DNA from: Neobacillus dielmonensis
GTDB lineage: Bacteria > Bacillota > Bacilli > Bacillales > Cytobacillaceae
NCBI RefSeq assembly: GCF_000612665.1
Contig: NZ_HG942074.1
Coordinates: 44,904-108,903 of the forward strand
Direction of reading: 5' to 3'
DNA length: 64,000 nucleotides
The translations under genes and the position numbers were made by a program. Below, piece after piece: positions 16,646 through 25,189 of the stretch; the stretch's first letter is position 1; each line of letters opens with the position of its first letter. The notes below the pieces were generated by a model that did not search any database, was not told the origin of the DNA, and was given only the letters and a program-made list of their open reading frames with translations.

Positions 16646-19048
16646 TTGAAGTGGAACAAGAGAATCGGCATGCCACTTTTATCTGCTGGACTTGCATTTA
16701 GTGCATTTGCTCCTGGGGTGGTAAGTCAAGAGAGTGTATCATCACCGGTATTAAAAGTTTCGGCGAAAGAGTCAGCGCCAGTAGATTTAGCAATTGCCAA
16801 TAATGACAGGCTAATTGAAATGCTAAAGAAAAATGGCACAATTGCCAAAGATGCAAATGCTGCGGAAGCAGAAAAGGCGTTACAACAGTATCTCCATAAG
16901 CTAGCAATGAATGCGGCGACTGGCAAGAGTGAAAACGAGTTTGCTAAAAAGCAGGCTGAGTTAAAAGCAAAAGTGAAAGCGGAAATGGATTCTAATGGAA
17001 TTAAAGCCGGAAAAGGCAATAAGCTTGGACAAGCTAAACAAAACACAGTTGGACCAGTGCAAAAAGAAGGATGGGATGGACAAGAGCGAAAGGATGAGGT
17101 ACTTGTTCTCTTAATTGACTTCCCGGATCTTCCACATGGTCAATTAAGTAAAGATGAAACTGATATGTACTACAGTGGTTCCGACGCCTATTCTCACCAG
17201 CATTATCAAGATATGATTTTTGGTGATAATGGTTATGTTGGTCCAAATGGAAAGACATTAATTTCCATGAAGCAGTTTTATGAACAGCAATCTGGTGGAA
17301 GCTATACCGTTGATGGTGAAGTTGCAGGTTGGTATACAGCAAAGAATTCGGCTGCTTATTATGGTGCTCATACTGAAAATGATGATAACGACATAGATCC
17401 TCGAGCGCTTATTAAGGAAGCGTTAGCGGATGCAGCTAAAGACCCTAAGGTAGGGGATTTAAATAAGTACGATAAAGAAGATCCTTATGATTTAGATGGC
17501 GACGGCAATACCCGTGAACCCGATGGAATTATCGATCACTTAATGGTCATTCACTCTGGTGTAGGGGAAGAAGCAGGCGGCGGAAAAATTGGCGAAGATG
17601 CTATTTGGTCTCATAGCTGGGATTTAGGTTCTCTTTATGAGATTCCAGGTACAAAATCAAATGTAAATTATCTTGGTTCAGATAACTTATTAGGTTTAGC
17701 ATATACCGTTGAACCAGAAGACGGTGCAGCTGGTGTATTCGCTCATGAATTCGGCCACAACCTTGGATTGCCAGATGAATATGATACCATCTACAGCGGT
17801 GCTGGTGAGGCAGTCAGCTACTGGTCCATCATGTCAAGCGGAAGCTGGACAGGGAAAATTCCTGGAACGGAACCATCTGGATTCAGCCCATACGATAAAG
17901 AATACTTGCAACAGTCCATGACAACTGACACCTTTACACCAAACTGGCAGACAGGCAGTGAGATTAACGTAAAAGATGTCACTACAAAAGGACAGGAATT
18001 TTTACTTGATGAAGCAAGTTCAAAAGGAACCAACAATGATGTTGTCAAAGTAGATCTTCCTGATAAAGTAACTGTTGTTAACAGTCCAGCAAGTGGAAAG
18101 TCAGAATATTTCAGTGGAAGCGGAGATAATTTAAGAAATGGTATGACCGTTAATTTAGACGTTCCAAGTGCGTCAAAAGTTCAGCTTACTTTTAAAACTT
18201 GGTATTCCATTGAGAAGGATTACGATTTTGCCACAGTTCAGGTAAATGGTACACCAATTGAAGGCAGCATCACAACAACTACTAAAGAACAAGTTAATGG
18301 CATCACTGGCGACTCAAAAGGCTGGGTAGATGCTACATTTGACTTGTCACAATTTGCCGGTCAATCTATAAAACTAAGCTTTAATTACGACACAGATGGC
18401 GGTTTAGCGATGCCTGGTTTCTTTGTAGATGATGTAAAAGTAACTGCGGATGGACAATCAGTTCTTTCAGATAATGCCGAAGGAACAACTCCATTCACAT
18501 TCAAAGGTTTCTCTAAATCTGATGGTACAAAACAAACAAGCCAATACTATCTATTAGAATGGAGAACACATAACGGTTCTGACTCAGGTCTAGCAAATGT
18601 AAACCGTAAAGGAACTATGCTGTCCTACGATCAAGGCTTAGTTGTATGGTATGTGGACAATAAATATGATAACAACTGGGTAGGACCTGGCTACCACCCT
18701 GGTGACGGCTTCCTGGGCGTTGTCGATGCAGACCAGCATAATAATGTTTGGTTAGATAAGACTAAAACAACTTCAGCTTCTGTTGATAAATTACTGGGTT
18801 CAAATAGCTATCAAATGCATGATGCTGCATTTAGCTTAAATAAGGGCAGCAACGTCACCATTGGTGATCCATCTTTCTATCTAAAAGACAACTTTACCCA
18901 AAGCAATGCGTTGTTCGATGATAGCAAAGACTACAGCAACCCTCAATTACCGGATGTTGGCCGCAATATTCCAAAGCTCGGACTTAAGGTGCGTGTAGTT
19001 GGCCAAAGTGCAGATGGAACAGTTGGCAAAATTTTAGTTTTTAAATAA
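16646..19048 (+). CDS. inhA: InhA-like M6 family secreted metalloprotease
   Basis: Secreted zinc protease of 800 residues, close in size to Bacillus cereus immune inhibitor A. The start is TTG with GGGGGAA five bases upstream. Parts in order: signal peptide to about residue 26, a lysine- and alanine-rich propeptide to about residue 130, a catalytic domain with HEFGHNLGLPDEYD (first His near residue 367) holding the three zinc ligands, and after about residue 470 a beta-rich region with a MAM-like/VEG-type fold and the C-terminal InhA domain. An aspartate-rich DLDGDGNTREPDG loop (about residue 285) suggests calcium binding. Family members degrade host or environmental proteins. The gene is monocistronic with its own promoter and terminator. 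Confidence 0.95.
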   Translation: MKWNKRIGMPLLSAGLAFSAFAPGVVSQESVSSPVLKVSAKESAPVDLAIANNDRLIEMLKKNGTIAKDANAAEAEKALQQYLHKLAMNAATGKSENEFAKKQAELKAKVKAEMDSNGIKAGKGNKLGQAKQNTVGPVQKEGWDGQERKDEVLVLLIDFPDLPHGQLSKDETDMYYSGSDAYSHQHYQDMIFGDNGYVGPNGKTLISMKQFYEQQSGGSYTVDGEVAGWYTAKNSAAYYGAHTENDDNDIDPRALIKEALADAAKDPKVGDLNKYDKEDPYDLDGDGNTREPDGIIDHLMVIHSGVGEEAGGGKIGEDAIWSHSWDLGSLYEIPGTKSNVNYLGSDNLLGLAYTVEPEDGAAGVFAHEFGHNLGLPDEYDTIYSGAGEAVSYWSIMSSGSWTGKIPGTEPSGFSPYDKEYLQQSMTTDTFTPNWQTGSEINVKDVTTKGQEFLLDEASSKGTNNDVVKVDLPDKVTVVNSPASGKSEYFSGSGDNLRNGMTVNLDVPSASKVQLTFKTWYSIEKDYDFATVQVNGTPIEGSITTTTKEQVNGITGDSKGWVDATFDLSQFAGQSIKLSFNYDTDGGLAMPGFFVDDVKVTADGQSVLSDNAEGTTPFTFKGFSKSDGTKQTSQYYLLEWRTHNGSDSGLANVNRKGTMLSYDQGLVVWYVDNKYDNNWVGPGYHPGDGFLGVVDADQHNNVWLDKTKTTSASVDKLLGSNSYQMHDAAFSLNKGSNVTIGDPSFYLKDNFTQSNALFDDSKDYSNPQLPDVGRNIPKLGLKVRVVGQSADGTVGKILVFK

Positions 19049-19066
19049 GCCATATAAACTATAATA

Positions 19067-19098
19067 AAGGGTTAGTCCTCGGGAGGGCTAATCCTTTT
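19067..19098 (+). terminator. terminator of the protease gene
   Basis: AAGGGTTAGTCCTC pairs with GAGGGCTAATCCTT, followed by TTAT, about 20 bases after the stop. Confidence 0.85.
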
Positions 19099-19218
19099 AT
19101 TGTTTCATAGTCTAAAAAATGGTCGATGAGTATGAAGGATAAACTTCATCCTTTTCAAATCCATTTGCTGTTGATAAAGTAGTATCATAGAAAAGTAAAG
19201 AGAAAGGGATGTCTTTTT

Positions 19219-19626
19219 GTGAAAAGTGCCTTCCTGTTCGTTGCCCAATTATTCTTTATTTGGGCTATTTATGCATTTTCAAAATACATGGTTGAGACCC
19301 TTGATATTCCGATTCCATCAAGTGTGTTGGGGATGGTGATTTTATATCTTCTATTAACTTGTAAAGTCATCCAGGTAAAGTTTATTGAGAAGGGAGCCGC
19401 CTTTTTAAACAAACATTTAGGATTTTTCTTCGTACCAATTGCCGTCGGATTAATGAATTATGGAGGATTGATCAAGGCTCATGGATTACAATTGCTGCTC
19501 ATGATAGCTGGAAGTACCATGATTGGCCTAGCAATCACGGCTGGAATCACACAGTATTTGACGAGGAAGGATAAGAAAACAGCAGAGGAGGACAAGGGAT
19601 ACCATGGACAGTCTCACTCTGCTTAG
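19219..19626 (+). CDS. lrgA: CidA/LrgA family membrane protein
   Basis: A 135-residue membrane protein with four helices, starting at GTG after AAAGGGATG. The family stretch IPIPSSVLGMVILYLLLT is visible near residue 32, then FFVPIAVGLMNYGG. CidA/LrgA proteins were named holin- or antiholin-like; the Bacillus subtilis pair PftAB (YsbAB) works as a pyruvate facilitator, and either role is possible here. It overlaps the LrgB gene by 23 bases, so the two proteins are made together. No LytST regulator is adjacent. Confidence 0.92.
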   Translation: MKSAFLFVAQLFFIWAIYAFSKYMVETLDIPIPSSVLGMVILYLLLTCKVIQVKFIEKGAAFLNKHLGFFFVPIAVGLMNYGGLIKAHGLQLLLMIAGSTMIGLAITAGITQYLTRKDKKTAEEDKGYHGQSHSA

Positions 19627-20290
19627 TATCATCATTACAATTGCTGTTTACATAGGTGCATCCAAACTGGCAAAGCGTTTTCCATCGCCGTTTACCACAC
19701 CAATCCTAACGGCCACTATCGCCATTATCGCTATCCTTAGCTTGCTGCATATTAACTATAACGAGTATACGGTGGCGAAAGATTGGATGACCTTTTTGTT
19801 AGGGCCTGCTACTGTTGCTCTTGCAGTGCCTATGTATAATAATCAAAAGATTATAAAGGAAAGATTGAAGCCAGCTGTCTTTGGTTTGGTCAGCGGCACG
19901 ATCGCCACGATTACCTCTGCCGTTTGGCTTTCGAAATTATTGGGTTTATCCGATACCATCCAAGCGACATCTGCTGTAAAGGCCGTTACAACGCCTGTGG
20001 CCATTGAAGCGGCAGCTCTTATTGGTGGAAATCCTCCACTTGCAGCAGCATTTGTCATTACGGCAGGCATTTTTGGAGCCGTATTAGGACCAATCTTATT
20101 AACGTTAATGAAAATTACAGATCCGTTTTCTCGTGGCATTGGTATTGGTACGGTATCCCATGGGATTGGCACCAGTCAAATCATGACAGAAGGACCAGTT
20201 CAAGGAGCGGTATCCAGTATGGCTATGGGCTTTGCAGCGATTATTACTTCAATCCTTCTGCCATGGCTTTATCCGTTCATACAGTTTTAA
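19604..20290 (+). CDS. lrgB: LrgB/CidB family membrane protein
   Basis: A 228-residue protein with about seven helices. The family core is intact: FLLGPATVALAVPMY near residue 64, TSAVKAVTTPVAIEAA, and the C-terminal GIGIGTVSHGIGTSQ glycine-rich motif. The ATG is within the end of the CidA/LrgA gene, with GAGGAGGACAAGGG upstream. It is the second half of a pyruvate-facilitator or murein hydrolase-control pair. Confidence 0.94.
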   Translation: MDSLTLLSIIITIAVYIGASKLAKRFPSPFTTPILTATIAIIAILSLLHINYNEYTVAKDWMTFLLGPATVALAVPMYNNQKIIKERLKPAVFGLVSGTIATITSAVWLSKLLGLSDTIQATSAVKAVTTPVAIEAAALIGGNPPLAAAFVITAGIFGAVLGPILLTLMKITDPFSRGIGIGTVSHGIGTSQIMTEGPVQGAVSSMAMGFAAIITSILLPWLYPFIQF

Positions 20291-20344
20291 TATAATGGTT
20301 ATATAAATGATGGCGGGTGACCGCTGCATGTGAGGGATGATTAG

Positions 20345-20890
20345 ATGAAGCTGGGAATTATCAGTGATACACATGGAGGTTATGAAAATACACTCCAAGC
20401 TCTAAAGCTTCTTAAAGGTTCTGATCAAATCTGCCATTTGGGTGATGTCCTTTATCATGGCCCGCGAAATGATATTCCGGAAACGTATAACCCAAAGCAA
20501 TTGGCGGAATTTCTTGAGGGACGGAAAGATATAGTCTATATCCGCGGCAATTGCGATGCGGATGTCGACGAGATGGTGCTGGGGCAAGACCTTTCCCATA
20601 AATCAAGAGTAATCACGTTTGACAATTACAAGTTTTATCTCGTTCATGGATATGAAGAGACGGAAGAAGAGCGGATCCTGCGGGCAAAAGAGCTTGGATG
20701 CCAGGTTGTCATCTCCGGCCATACTCATGTCAAAGTGTTAAAGGAACAAGACGGGGTTATCGTACTTAATCCCGGAAGCACCACGATCCCAAAGGACGGG
20801 ACCAGCTCTTTTGCATTTTATGAAAATGGTCAAATTGAACTTTGGGATCTAGATAACCAATTACAAATAAAGGTGTTAAAATTAAAATAA
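20345..20890 (+). CDS. YfcE/MJ0936-type metallophosphoesterase
   Basis: A 181-residue phosphodiesterase of the calcineurin-like superfamily. All metal motifs are visible: ISDTHGG near residue 6, HLGDV, RGNCD near residue 62, VHGYE and SGHTHVKV, with NPGST after it. Related enzymes hydrolyse phosphodiester model substrates; the natural substrate is unknown. The ATG follows TGAGGGATG. It stands alone with its own terminator, 54 bases after the LrgB gene. Confidence 0.93.
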   Translation: MKLGIISDTHGGYENTLQALKLLKGSDQICHLGDVLYHGPRNDIPETYNPKQLAEFLEGRKDIVYIRGNCDADVDEMVLGQDLSHKSRVITFDNYKFYLVHGYEETEEERILRAKELGCQVVISGHTHVKVLKEQDGVIVLNPGSTTIPKDGTSSFAFYENGQIELWDLDNQLQIKVLKLK

Positions 20891-20897
20891 CTCTGTT

Positions 20898-20945
20898 AAA
20901 AAGGTGCCTGCGACATCCTGTTTTGGAGATACTAGGCGCCTTTTT
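20898..20945 (+). terminator. terminator of the YfcE-type gene
   Basis: AAAAGGTGCCT pairs with AGGCGCCTTTT around a 25-nt loop with one mismatch; a T-run is included in the right arm. Confidence 0.8.
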
Positions 20946-21036
20946 ATCTACTGTTGTCTTGGTATAGCCCGGCATGGCTGAACAGGAGCTAGTTTTTTTG
21001 TAAGAATCAGCGAGATTTACAGTGTTGTATAAGAGG

Positions 21037-21375
21037 TTACCTTACACTCCTTACTGAATATTCAGCAATCCAGTAAGGAAGTTCAGTTCGGTGGAAATGG
21101 TGTTGTTCACGTTCAATTCTCTCACGTTCTTCATTCATCCATCTCTGTAACGCTTTTGGGATTTCCGCATCTCCACTGGCAAATACCGCAATATCAGCCA
21201 TAGCGGGTGGGAACGGACTAATCCTAATATGGTTTTTCAGCTTGGCCATCACCTTATCAAAATCCATTTGGCTGCAAAACTCGAACCATTGCTGAACCGT
21301 ACCATCCTTGAATAGGAACTTGGGATAGGCCTTTTCCGTTAAAACTAGTAGTTTCATTAATTCACTCTTTGTCAT
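21037..21375 (-). CDS. phage-type replicative helicase loader (G39P-like)
   Basis: A 112-residue protein resembling the helicase loader/inhibitor of SPP1-type phages. The N-terminal MTKSELMKLLVLTEKAYPKF and the segment around FPPAMADIAVF fit this small all-helical family, which loads a DnaB-type helicase onto the phage origin. No other phage gene lies nearby, so this is either a prophage remnant or a domesticated copy. It is monocistronic and not visibly damaged; length is close to the phage protein. Confidence 0.7.
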   Translation of the reverse strand: MTKSELMKLLVLTEKAYPKFLFKDGTVQQWFEFCSQMDFDKVMAKLKNHIRISPFPPAMADIAVFASGDAEIPKALQRWMNEERERIEREQHHFHRTELPYWIAEYSVRSVR

Positions 21376-21624
21376 TGCTTTTTCTCCTATAACGAATTAT
21401 TTCCTCATCGAATCATAGTTTGACCTGCTCTTTCTTGAAGTTATTTGCCGTTTTTATACGCTCTAGTTTTGTCCTAAATCCTTTTCACCATACGCTGCAC
21501 GTCTGTTTTATCTCTCTTTGAATTCACACAATTTAGAAATATCTTGCAAAATACTTATTTTTACATTATAATAATATTTTGGATAGGGGTTATAAAGCTC
21601 TTATTTTTTATGGTTGTTTACATT

Positions 21625-21734
21625 TTGATAGATTATTCGAATACTCCTTTATAGACCGACTGTAATGTGCTAGACAATTGGATTGAGCTAGTCATAAGTC
21701 AAGATGGGTCCTATTCCCGTCTTGGCTTTTTTTT
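21625..21734 (+). ncRNA. possible small RNA with strong terminator
   Basis: A strong hairpin with an 8-T tail (AAGTCAAGATGGG 21696-21708 with CCCGTCTTGGCTT) stands in a gene-free interval, so something rightward probably ends here. A weak promoter, TTGATA (21625-21630) and TTATAG (21649-21654) 18 bp apart, would yield a transcript of about 75 nt. No known RNA family was recognised. The terminator is well supported; the RNA is speculative. No other gene is visible from 21376 to 22083 apart from the repeat element. Confidence 0.35.
21696..21734 (+). terminator. isolated rho-independent terminator
   Basis: Stem AAGTCAAGATGGG/CCCGTCTTGGCTT with two internal mismatches and TTTTTTTT after it; no annotated rightward gene precedes it. 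Confidence 0.8.
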
Positions 21735-21776
21735 GTTTTTGTCTCTATTAAACGATAATGTAGAATTTTTAACTTC

Positions 21777-21997
21777 GTTGATTGGAGCGGAAGGCGCTTG
21801 ACTCCTCGAAAATCCTCAATTATGCAACGCATAATTTCGTGCGGAGAAAGTTCATGGATGCTTTCCTTGTGCTATCACATTTTCTTCGTGCGTGGGCAGA
21901 TTCGAGGATGAATTTCAGTGTCCTGCGGGAGTACGGGGCCGAGGAGGATCGCCGGCATGCCAGCGAGAACGCTTAAGCGACTGGAGCGGAAATCAAC
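21777..21997. repeat. dispersed repeat element, copy 1
   Basis: Bounded by GTTGATT (21777-21783) and AATCAAC (21991-21997), which are inverted repeats, with TGGAGCGGA occurring near both ends. The right end, AAGCGACTGGAGCGGAAATC followed by a CCAAATTTA flank, matches a second, shorter copy at 55432-55525. The GC-rich interior differs from its AT-rich surroundings. A 64-codon open frame runs through it but looks incidental. Confidence 0.8.
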
Positions 21998-22083
21998 ATC
22001 CAAATTTAGCAGAGCCTTGTTTTTAAATGAACCATTTTGAGAAAAAAGCCAAAAATTAATAGATAAAAAGGGGGAGCGTCAAG

Positions 22084-22878
22084 ATGATAAAGGTTGCTAT
22101 CATTGATGATAACATCGAATTTACAGAGATTCTCCAAGAGTACTTATCAACTCTGGAAAACATAGACGTGGTAGGGGTAGAGCATAATGGGCTAAATGGA
22201 ATGAAATTAATAAGCGATGAAAACCCAGACCTCGTAATATTAGATCTCATCATGCCATATTCCGATGGTCTTTCATTATTGAAAAACCTCTATACAGACT
22301 ACAAAGGTTTAAAGGTTTTAATCCTTACCTCCTTAGGGTCTGAGGATATCATTATAAGAGCTAGGGAGTTGGGAGCAAGCTACTTTTTGATGAAGCCCGT
22401 TGAACTAAGCGTTTTATCTGATACAATAAATTCAATTTTCCCAGAGGAAAGCCTCTCTACAAACAAACAGAAAGAGAAGAAGGAGCAATTGAATAAAAAA
22501 ATAGATGATTTAGAAATGAAAGTTACAGACATCCTTCGCTCTTTAGGGATTACAGCAAATCTTAAGGGATACTTTTTTTTAAGAGAAGCGATTCAAATGG
22601 CTGGTGCTGAGGATATTTTATTAGGAGGAAATTGGGGGTTAACGACAGAAATCTATCCAGCTATTGCAGAACAACACCATACTACAGTCAGCCGGGTAGA
22701 AAGAGCGATTAGGCATGCGATTGAAGTGGGGTGGAATCGAGGAAATAGGGATGTATTAGAAACTATATTTGGCCATTCTGTAAGCGAATGGAAGAGTAAA
22801 CCTAGTAATGGGAAATTTATTGCGCTAATTTCCGATTATCTTAGATTAAAACAGTACGCTGGTTCTACTCGGGTTTAG
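22084..22878 (+). CDS. Spo0A-like response regulator (paralogue)
   Basis: A 264-residue response regulator with the Spo0A architecture. Residues 1-125 are a receiver domain with the acidic pocket (D8, D9), phosphoacceptor D54 in LVILDLIMPYSDG and the conserved lysine in MKPVE. Residues about 150-260 are the sporulation-type DNA-binding domain; its recognition helix TTVSRVERAIRHAIEVGWNRGN is almost identical to Spo0A. It is not the usual spo0A locus, as no spoIVB is next to it, so it is probably a paralogue. A histidine kinase gene lies about 100 bases downstream on the same strand, unlike canonical Spo0A, which takes its phosphate from a phosphorelay. The ATG follows AAAGGGGGAGCG. Confidence 0.88.
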   Translation: MIKVAIIDDNIEFTEILQEYLSTLENIDVVGVEHNGLNGMKLISDENPDLVILDLIMPYSDGLSLLKNLYTDYKGLKVLILTSLGSEDIIIRARELGASYFLMKPVELSVLSDTINSIFPEESLSTNKQKEKKEQLNKKIDDLEMKVTDILRSLGITANLKGYFFLREAIQMAGAEDILLGGNWGLTTEIYPAIAEQHHTTVSRVERAIRHAIEVGWNRGNRDVLETIFGHSVSEWKSKPSNGKFIALISDYLRLKQYAGSTRV

Positions 22879-22984
22879 CGATAATTGATTGCAAGCTGTA
22901 TAAATAGCAGGCTTAAAGGATATCCCTTGTAAATATGGGATGGATAGAATGTTGAACAACACAGACACAGAAATGGAGGATAAC

Positions 22985-24277
22985 ATGACCTATTTAGTTC
23001 CTTTAACCAATTCATTAAAAGTCGAACAAGGTGCACATATACTGTATTTCTATGAATCATACGAAAAATATGTGGATAATGCCGTTTCCTTTATTGAAAC
23101 AGGTATTGCTTTAGGGCAGTATATTGTTTTCATAGATACTCCCCAGATATATGAGAGTGTTTTGGAAAGACTGGGAAAGATTGATATGTCAAAAATTAAA
23201 TATGTGTGTAATTTTGAATTTTACGAGATGTATCATGACTTTCACTTTGAACGAGTTCTAAAGAATTTAAAGGATGTTTTCCAGCCATATGTTGATGGTG
23301 AACTGATTGTTAGGCTATGGGGTCACGTGGATTGGTTGAAGGAAAATCAAGTTCTAAGCAGAGTAAAGAAATATGAATGTTCATGTGATATTGCAGTGGA
23401 CCAATTAGGATATACCACCGTTTGTGCCTATGAAAGTGGAAAGGTTTCTGCTAACGTTTTCTTAGAAATGATGAGAAGTCACACATACATCATGACAGAT
23501 AATGAAATCGTACGCAGCGGCCTTTATAAGACTTCTAACCTTCATAATCCATCCGTTTTTCCATCTTTAAGTGCACAGAGTAAGATTGAATCGGAAATGG
23601 ATTTGTATAAGCAAAAGCTTGACTTTGTTCATGTAGTATCTCATGAAGTACGAAATCCGTTAACGGTCATCAAATCGTACGCAGCACTTTTGGCGAATGA
23701 GGAAAAGGATAAACATCGAATTGCCAGATTAGAAGCGATTAAAAACTATGCGGTCGTTATTGACCATGAAATCTCACATATTATTAATACCGAACAAATG
23801 CTATCAACAGATGCAGTTTGGCAGAAGAAGTTACTTCTAGCGAAGGATGCTATCGAAGAAGTGTACGATATTATGAAAATAAAGGCACAAACCCAGGGAA
23901 TTACATTGATTGCTAACATCATGCTTTGTGGAAATGAAATGATCCTAGCTAATTTAATTGGGTTTAAATTAGTCCTCTCCAACTTGCTTAGTAACGCCAT
24001 TAAATATAGCTTTGAGGGCAGTGCCATTTATTTAGATGTTACTGAACAGGATCAATATTTGCATTTTAAAATTAAAGACCATGGTATTGGTATGTCTCAA
24101 GAGGAAATACAAAAGCTTTTTCGAAAGTACGAAAAAGTAAATCAAGAACAAAGCGGTCAGGGAATCGGGCTATTCATGGTTAAAAAATTGGTGGATCATT
24201 TTAATGGAACGGTTAGGGTTGAAAGCGAAAAGAATGTAGGCACCACATTTTTTGTCAACTTTCCTGTCAATAGTTAA
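22985..24277 (+). CDS. histidine kinase with MEDS sensory domain
   Basis: A 430-residue kinase with no membrane segment. The ATG at 22985 was chosen because ATGGAGG lies just before it; longer forms begin at 22940 or 22949. The N-terminal 190 residues resemble the MEDS domain (HILYFYESYEKYVDNAVSFI, then GLGQ-like GIALGQYIVFID), known from the DcmR regulator and some Bacillus kinases and suspected to bind ligand in the cytosol. A HisKA domain with phospho-acceptor H220 (SHEVRNPL) and a full ATPase domain (NLLSNAIKYS, DHGIGM, GQGIGLFMVKKL) follow. It is the likely phosphodonor of the adjacent Spo0A paralogue. Confidence 0.88.
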   Translation: MTYLVPLTNSLKVEQGAHILYFYESYEKYVDNAVSFIETGIALGQYIVFIDTPQIYESVLERLGKIDMSKIKYVCNFEFYEMYHDFHFERVLKNLKDVFQPYVDGELIVRLWGHVDWLKENQVLSRVKKYECSCDIAVDQLGYTTVCAYESGKVSANVFLEMMRSHTYIMTDNEIVRSGLYKTSNLHNPSVFPSLSAQSKIESEMDLYKQKLDFVHVVSHEVRNPLTVIKSYAALLANEEKDKHRIARLEAIKNYAVVIDHEISHIINTEQMLSTDAVWQKKLLLAKDAIEEVYDIMKIKAQTQGITLIANIMLCGNEMILANLIGFKLVLSNLLSNAIKYSFEGSAIYLDVTEQDQYLHFKIKDHGIGMSQEEIQKLFRKYEKVNQEQSGQGIGLFMVKKLVDHFNGTVRVESEKNVGTTFFVNFPVNS

Positions 24278-24305
24278 AGGTGTTAGAAACGAGGAGTGCC
24301 TTACA

Positions 24306-24340
24306 AAAAGGAAGTACAAGTTAATCGTACTTCTTTTTTT
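24306..24340 (+). terminator. terminator after the kinase gene
   Basis: GAAGTAC (24311-24317) pairs with GTACTTC (24327-24333), flanked by an A-run and followed by TTTTTTT. Confidence 0.88.
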
Positions 24341-24477
24341 GTTGCAGTTTTCTAACCAACTGAATTCTGCAGAATTGGAGCGGTGATTTTTTCTGTTATT
24401 TTTTGGTAAAAATTTCTTGACTTGATGTATAGTTTACTTTACATTATGTATAACAAACTTTACTAAATAAGGAAAAG

Positions 24478-24936
24478 GTGGTGTTAACCCTGACTTATCA
24501 AGAAAAGAAAAGCATTGTATCGTTAGTCAGCGTAATTTTCATATTTATCTCTTTTTGTTTGTACATGTACCCAAAGTATCCCGGTGGCGGTCTCGAGTCG
24601 ACTGAAACATTTCGATTTTGGGGTTCCTTTGTCCTCATCTTGACTTTGGTTTCCATCATAGCGCACATCATAATTAGCATTATTTTTAATATCACCTTTA
24701 GAATGATGACTGGAGAAAAGGAACCAAAATTTGAGGATGAACTGGATAAGTTAATTTCCTTAAAGGCATTTCGAAATTCCTTTTTTGTGTTTATCTTAGG
24801 CTTTCTTATGGCAATGGGGTCACTGGTCGTTTCTAAGCCTTCACAAGTGATGTTCATGATTCTCATCGCTTCAGGATTTATTTCTGACCTGATTGGTTCT
24901 GCCACAAGACTTTATCACTATAGGAAAGGAGTTTAG
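24478..24936 (+). CDS. hypothetical four-helix membrane protein of an Xre-linked operon
   Basis: A 152-residue protein with about four membrane helices and a charged loop in the middle (GEKEPKFEDELDKLISL). The start is probably GTG at 24478 or 24481, after AAGGAAAAGG. Its stop is 1 base before the ATG of a small Xre-type regulator. The membrane protein plus YozG-like regulator arrangement is common in bacilli; the membrane protein's role is unknown. Confidence 0.75.
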   Translation: MVLTLTYQEKKSIVSLVSVIFIFISFCLYMYPKYPGGGLESTETFRFWGSFVLILTLVSIIAHIIISIIFNITFRMMTGEKEPKFEDELDKLISLKAFRNSFFVFILGFLMAMGSLVVSKPSQVMFMILIASGFISDLIGSATRLYHYRKGV

Positions 24937-24937
24937 C

Positions 24938-25165
24938 ATGGGAAAAAATCTTGTCGGCAATCATATCCGAAAATTACGGTTCAACCATGATGAAATGACC
25001 CAGCAACAGTTGGCTGACAAGGTAGGCGTCACAAGACAAACAATCGTGGCGCTCGAAAAGGGAAACTACTCCCCATCACTAGAACTGGCTTTTCGGATTG
25101 CTCACGTCTTTAACTTACCTTTGGAAGAAGTATTCTTTTACGGGGATAGCACAAGAGAGAAATGA
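24938..25165 (+). CDS. Xre-family helix-turn-helix regulator (YozG-like)
   Basis: A 75-residue DNA-binding protein. The ATG at 24938 follows AGGAAAGGAG; a longer frame from 24893 lies inside the preceding gene. The helix-turn-helix is MTQQQLADKVGVTRQTIVAL, followed by EKGNYSPSLELAFRIA and a short C-terminus (LEEVFFYGD) typical of this group. It is co-transcribed with the membrane protein just upstream and probably regulates that operon. Confidence 0.9.
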   Translation: MGKNLVGNHIRKLRFNHDEMTQQQLADKVGVTRQTIVALEKGNYSPSLELAFRIAHVFNLPLEEVFFYGDSTREK

Positions 25166-25189
25166 ATTTATTGGAAAGAAGGGGATAAG

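Noticed and set aside
21782-21976. 64-codon open frame inside the dispersed repeat
   Set aside because: It follows the repeat boundaries, lacks a ribosome site and is absent from the shorter copy of the element.
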